From: Candidatus Rifleibacteriota bacterium
GTDB taxonomy: Bacteria > Vulcanimicrobiota > Xenobia > Xenobiales > Xenobiaceae
Length of the DNA stretch: 33,091 bases
NCBI GenBank assembly: GCA_900772775.1
Contig: CAAGRW010000152.1
Location: 1 to 33,091, forward strand
Reading direction: 5' to 3'
Both the position numbers and the translations under genes were made by a program. A model generated the notes under the pieces. It had not been told where the DNA came from. It was given only the letters and a program-made list of their open reading frames with translations, and did not search any database. Positions 32,501 through 33,091 of this stretch are shown here, piece by piece. Positions within the stretch are counted from its first letter, which is position 1. Each line of letters opens with the position of its first letter.

Positions 32501-33091
32501 GTCCAGAGCTCACTCCTTCTCGCTCTCGCAGCAGCTTAAGCGAGCGTATTAAGAAAGCTAGACAATCTAAAGCTGCAGCTAAAGCCCAATCTGAAGAAAT
32601 GGCAGCTGTCAAGGCTGAGCAGAGTTTCCAATCAACTGAACATGCAGCTGTAACTTCTGGTGAATATGCCTCTACTCAGGCTGACGAAGCTACCTTCGCT
32701 CCTCCGGCCGGGTATGAACAGCCTGTTCAAGAACAACAATTTAATGACTATCAGCCTGAAGCTCAAGCCCAGCCTGTAGAAGCTCAGCCCGAAGGCGAAC
32801 AGCTTATGGGTGGCTACGGCTATGAGCAGCCTGAAGCCGAAGCTCAGCCTGTGGATGCTCAGCCCGAAGGCGAACAGCTTATGGGTGGCTACGACTACCA
32901 GCAGCCCGAAGCTGAAGCTCAGCCTGTGGATGCTCATCCCGAAGGCGAGCAGCTTATGGGTGGCTACGACTACCAGCAGCCTGAAGCTCAAGCTCAACAT
33001 GTAGAGGCTCAGCCCGAAGGCGAACAGCTTATGGGCGGCTACGACTACCAGCAGCCCGAAGCCGAAGCTCAGCCTGTGGATGCCCAGCAGC
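29569..33091 (+). CDS. Very large TPR and low-complexity repeat protein (3' end outside the window)
   Basis: An open frame of at least 1174 codons. Residues about 1-343 are TPR repeats (SWDQAIESYSRVLELDADN, RWEDAEKQFRSALKFDFEN, NIELAIKAYLTAAGLY). Next is a basic Gly-rich stretch (about 344-450) with repeats of KPMLGG and AGLM. A long acidic, probably disordered region follows (about 450-760), then an Ala/Glu helix (about 821-851) and a basic segment with twin motifs SLSERMARMRA and SLSERIKKARQ. It ends in 25-residue repeats with PEGEQLMGGYDYQ. There is no signal peptide. GTG 29569 has GAAGGTGG 10 bases upstream. Its site after pilQ suggests a pilus-linked scaffold, in the manner of FimV-like hubs, but no homology is evident. 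Confidence 0.85.
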   Translation, partial: MADTIEGLMQEARTFADSRSWDQAIESYSRVLELDADNDEACRNLAQIYALRGMLKSVISTYLRLMHIYVARSDMDSAMAVANYVLLLEPESVDVRSELINMYRYRGDTAEVVARSLDLARLYTELDEGERSIELLQAVLKDDPNNADVCRELAEMYIQYGQVERGANQYHQVADLYQASGQLEKACEALERILVVNSNDSGAVFHLGELYSMLGRWEDAEKQFRSALKFDFENLDVMFALGDVCQRKGDLDQASLAYRKIIMTAPDYVLAQERLGEVYHLQNNIELAIKAYLTAAGLYVNNSDSEHAIALYQRVIFLDPNNPTATRELTNLGAPVVGNDGGIQPLVKAKAAKGAKGESRREKKDGEHKTRSGLVPKGGGGMRAGLMAKGSATKPGLGGKPMLGGDEGEEAPRPGLMRAGLKPMGGGKPTLGGKPMLGGKRVLGSRKKKNETAQVEAKEEHKSVSLAKETEAVVPDEHEIQENHEIEATQATEAHAEPEQAPVAEATEQNDIVPVDENAVLPVTEEDMQHDPSLVGTDVENELHSEAVAQDVAYEDYTFEAPQAPQAPAGLSHEEAPVVEQHDNDNIYPSVEGAASVDGEQFGAIETSPEPEVLSHDETNQVPTEHAEQPEYYAGAYDSEASSDELYGVAAPEHADQLTGTEQLQDASHSATNEHAQFDGLNDSTLDNHYADAQVYDHEHDVSIEGAELASYPETVPQNYPEQGQLDGNEVHDGSYVDPNAQIYDGQHDQFNGTDNYEGAYPEYYEMRPLIMVPEGQLIVPTPILYLERTDLYEAICQAVTEAPDPSVIPWEPLKAVDEVAIEEKMAQQSAEAARAEAEAAAAAQAQAEAAHSQEDFQSVEGFDFNSGINLKGVSETGLRRKHSKGESSGRSSKLMGSQSLSERMARMRAESADTEEAVEHRTISGISRHHQDKPQKKEKGRSIMGGISRPLNQIIEEANQNNGVAVASQETVPEVPRPELTPSRSRSSLSERIKKARQSKAAAKAQSEEMAAVKAEQSFQSTEHAAVTSGEYASTQADEATFAPPAGYEQPVQEQQFNDYQPEAQAQPVEAQPEGEQLMGGYGYEQPEAEAQPVDAQPEGEQLMGGYDYQQPEAEAQPVDAHPEGEQLMGGYDYQQPEAQAQHVEAQPEGEQLMGGYDYQQPEAEAQPVDAQQ
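32749..33091 (+). repeat. 75-bp in-frame tandem repeats
   Basis: Copies start at 32749, 32824, 32899, 32974 and 33049 (the last cut by the window edge). Each encodes 25 residues of the form (Q)QPEAEAQPVDAQ followed by PEGEQLMGGYDY. The units differ at only a few bases, so expansion is recent, and the array keeps the reading frame. Copy number may vary between strains and may be hard to assemble. Confidence 0.95.

Noticed and set aside
32021..32539. Plus-strand 172-codon Leu/Lys/Arg-rich frame
   Set aside because: Another frame of the large TPR/repeat protein, without ribosome site and with shadow-like composition.
32632..33000. Minus-strand repeat protein frame
   Set aside because: Antisense image of the 75-bp repeats; the plus frame is continuous with the TPR domain.

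Overview
The window comes from a bacterium with two membranes that makes type IV pili. It carries a secretin (PilQ), an outer-membrane porin tethered through an S-layer-homology (SLH) domain, two peptidoglycan lytic enzymes and a prepilin peptidase. SLH-anchored porins with a coiled-coil stalk are known from Cyanobacteriota and their non-photosynthetic relatives, Negativicutes, Synergistota, Deinococcota and several uncultured lineages. The sequence alone does not choose among these. Base composition is moderate, GTG and TTG starts are common, Shine-Dalgarno sites are clear, and sigma70-type promoters of the form TTGACA-17-xAxxxT can be read.

Layout. 1-383: leader of nadD with an imperfect direct repeat of about 93 bp. 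384-1631: nadD, then an isolated pilin-like gene. 1707-4313 (minus): SLH porin. 4691-5068: small exported protein of unknown role. 5144-6076 (minus): rhomboid protease fused to DnaJ-like zinc fingers. 6162-9096: exported lytic transglycosylase, exported LIM-like/DA1-like metallopeptidase and a degenerate protein kinase, all on the plus strand. 9268-10557 (minus): TPR protein. 10700-10785: tRNA-Leu(UAA). 10863-16695: beta-lactamase-fold hydrolase, era, deoC, recO, ruvX, mltG and udk, several of them overlapping or closely spaced.

16913-29111 is a nearly complete type IV pilus locus: pilB, a small non-autonomous IS200/IS605-like element, pilT, a 21-residue membrane micropeptide, pilC, a major-pilin-like gene with its own promoter and strong flanking terminators, pilD, pilM, pilN, pilO, a PilP-like lipoprotein and pilQ. 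PilB and PilT are the extension and retraction ATPases, PilC the platform, PilD the prepilin peptidase, PilM/N/O/P the alignment complex and PilQ the outer-membrane pore. pilQ has a leader able to fold into a multi-stem structure. Downstream, from 29569 past the window edge, is a very large TPR plus low-complexity protein that ends here in near-identical 75-bp tandem repeats.

The least ordinary items are the IS200/IS605-type miniature element with an omega-RNA-like right end between pilB and pilT, the micropeptide between pilT and pilC, the secreted LIM/DA1-like peptidase, the zinc-finger rhomboid, the kinase with lost catalytic residues, the structured pilQ leader, and the repeat-rich TPR giant after pilQ.
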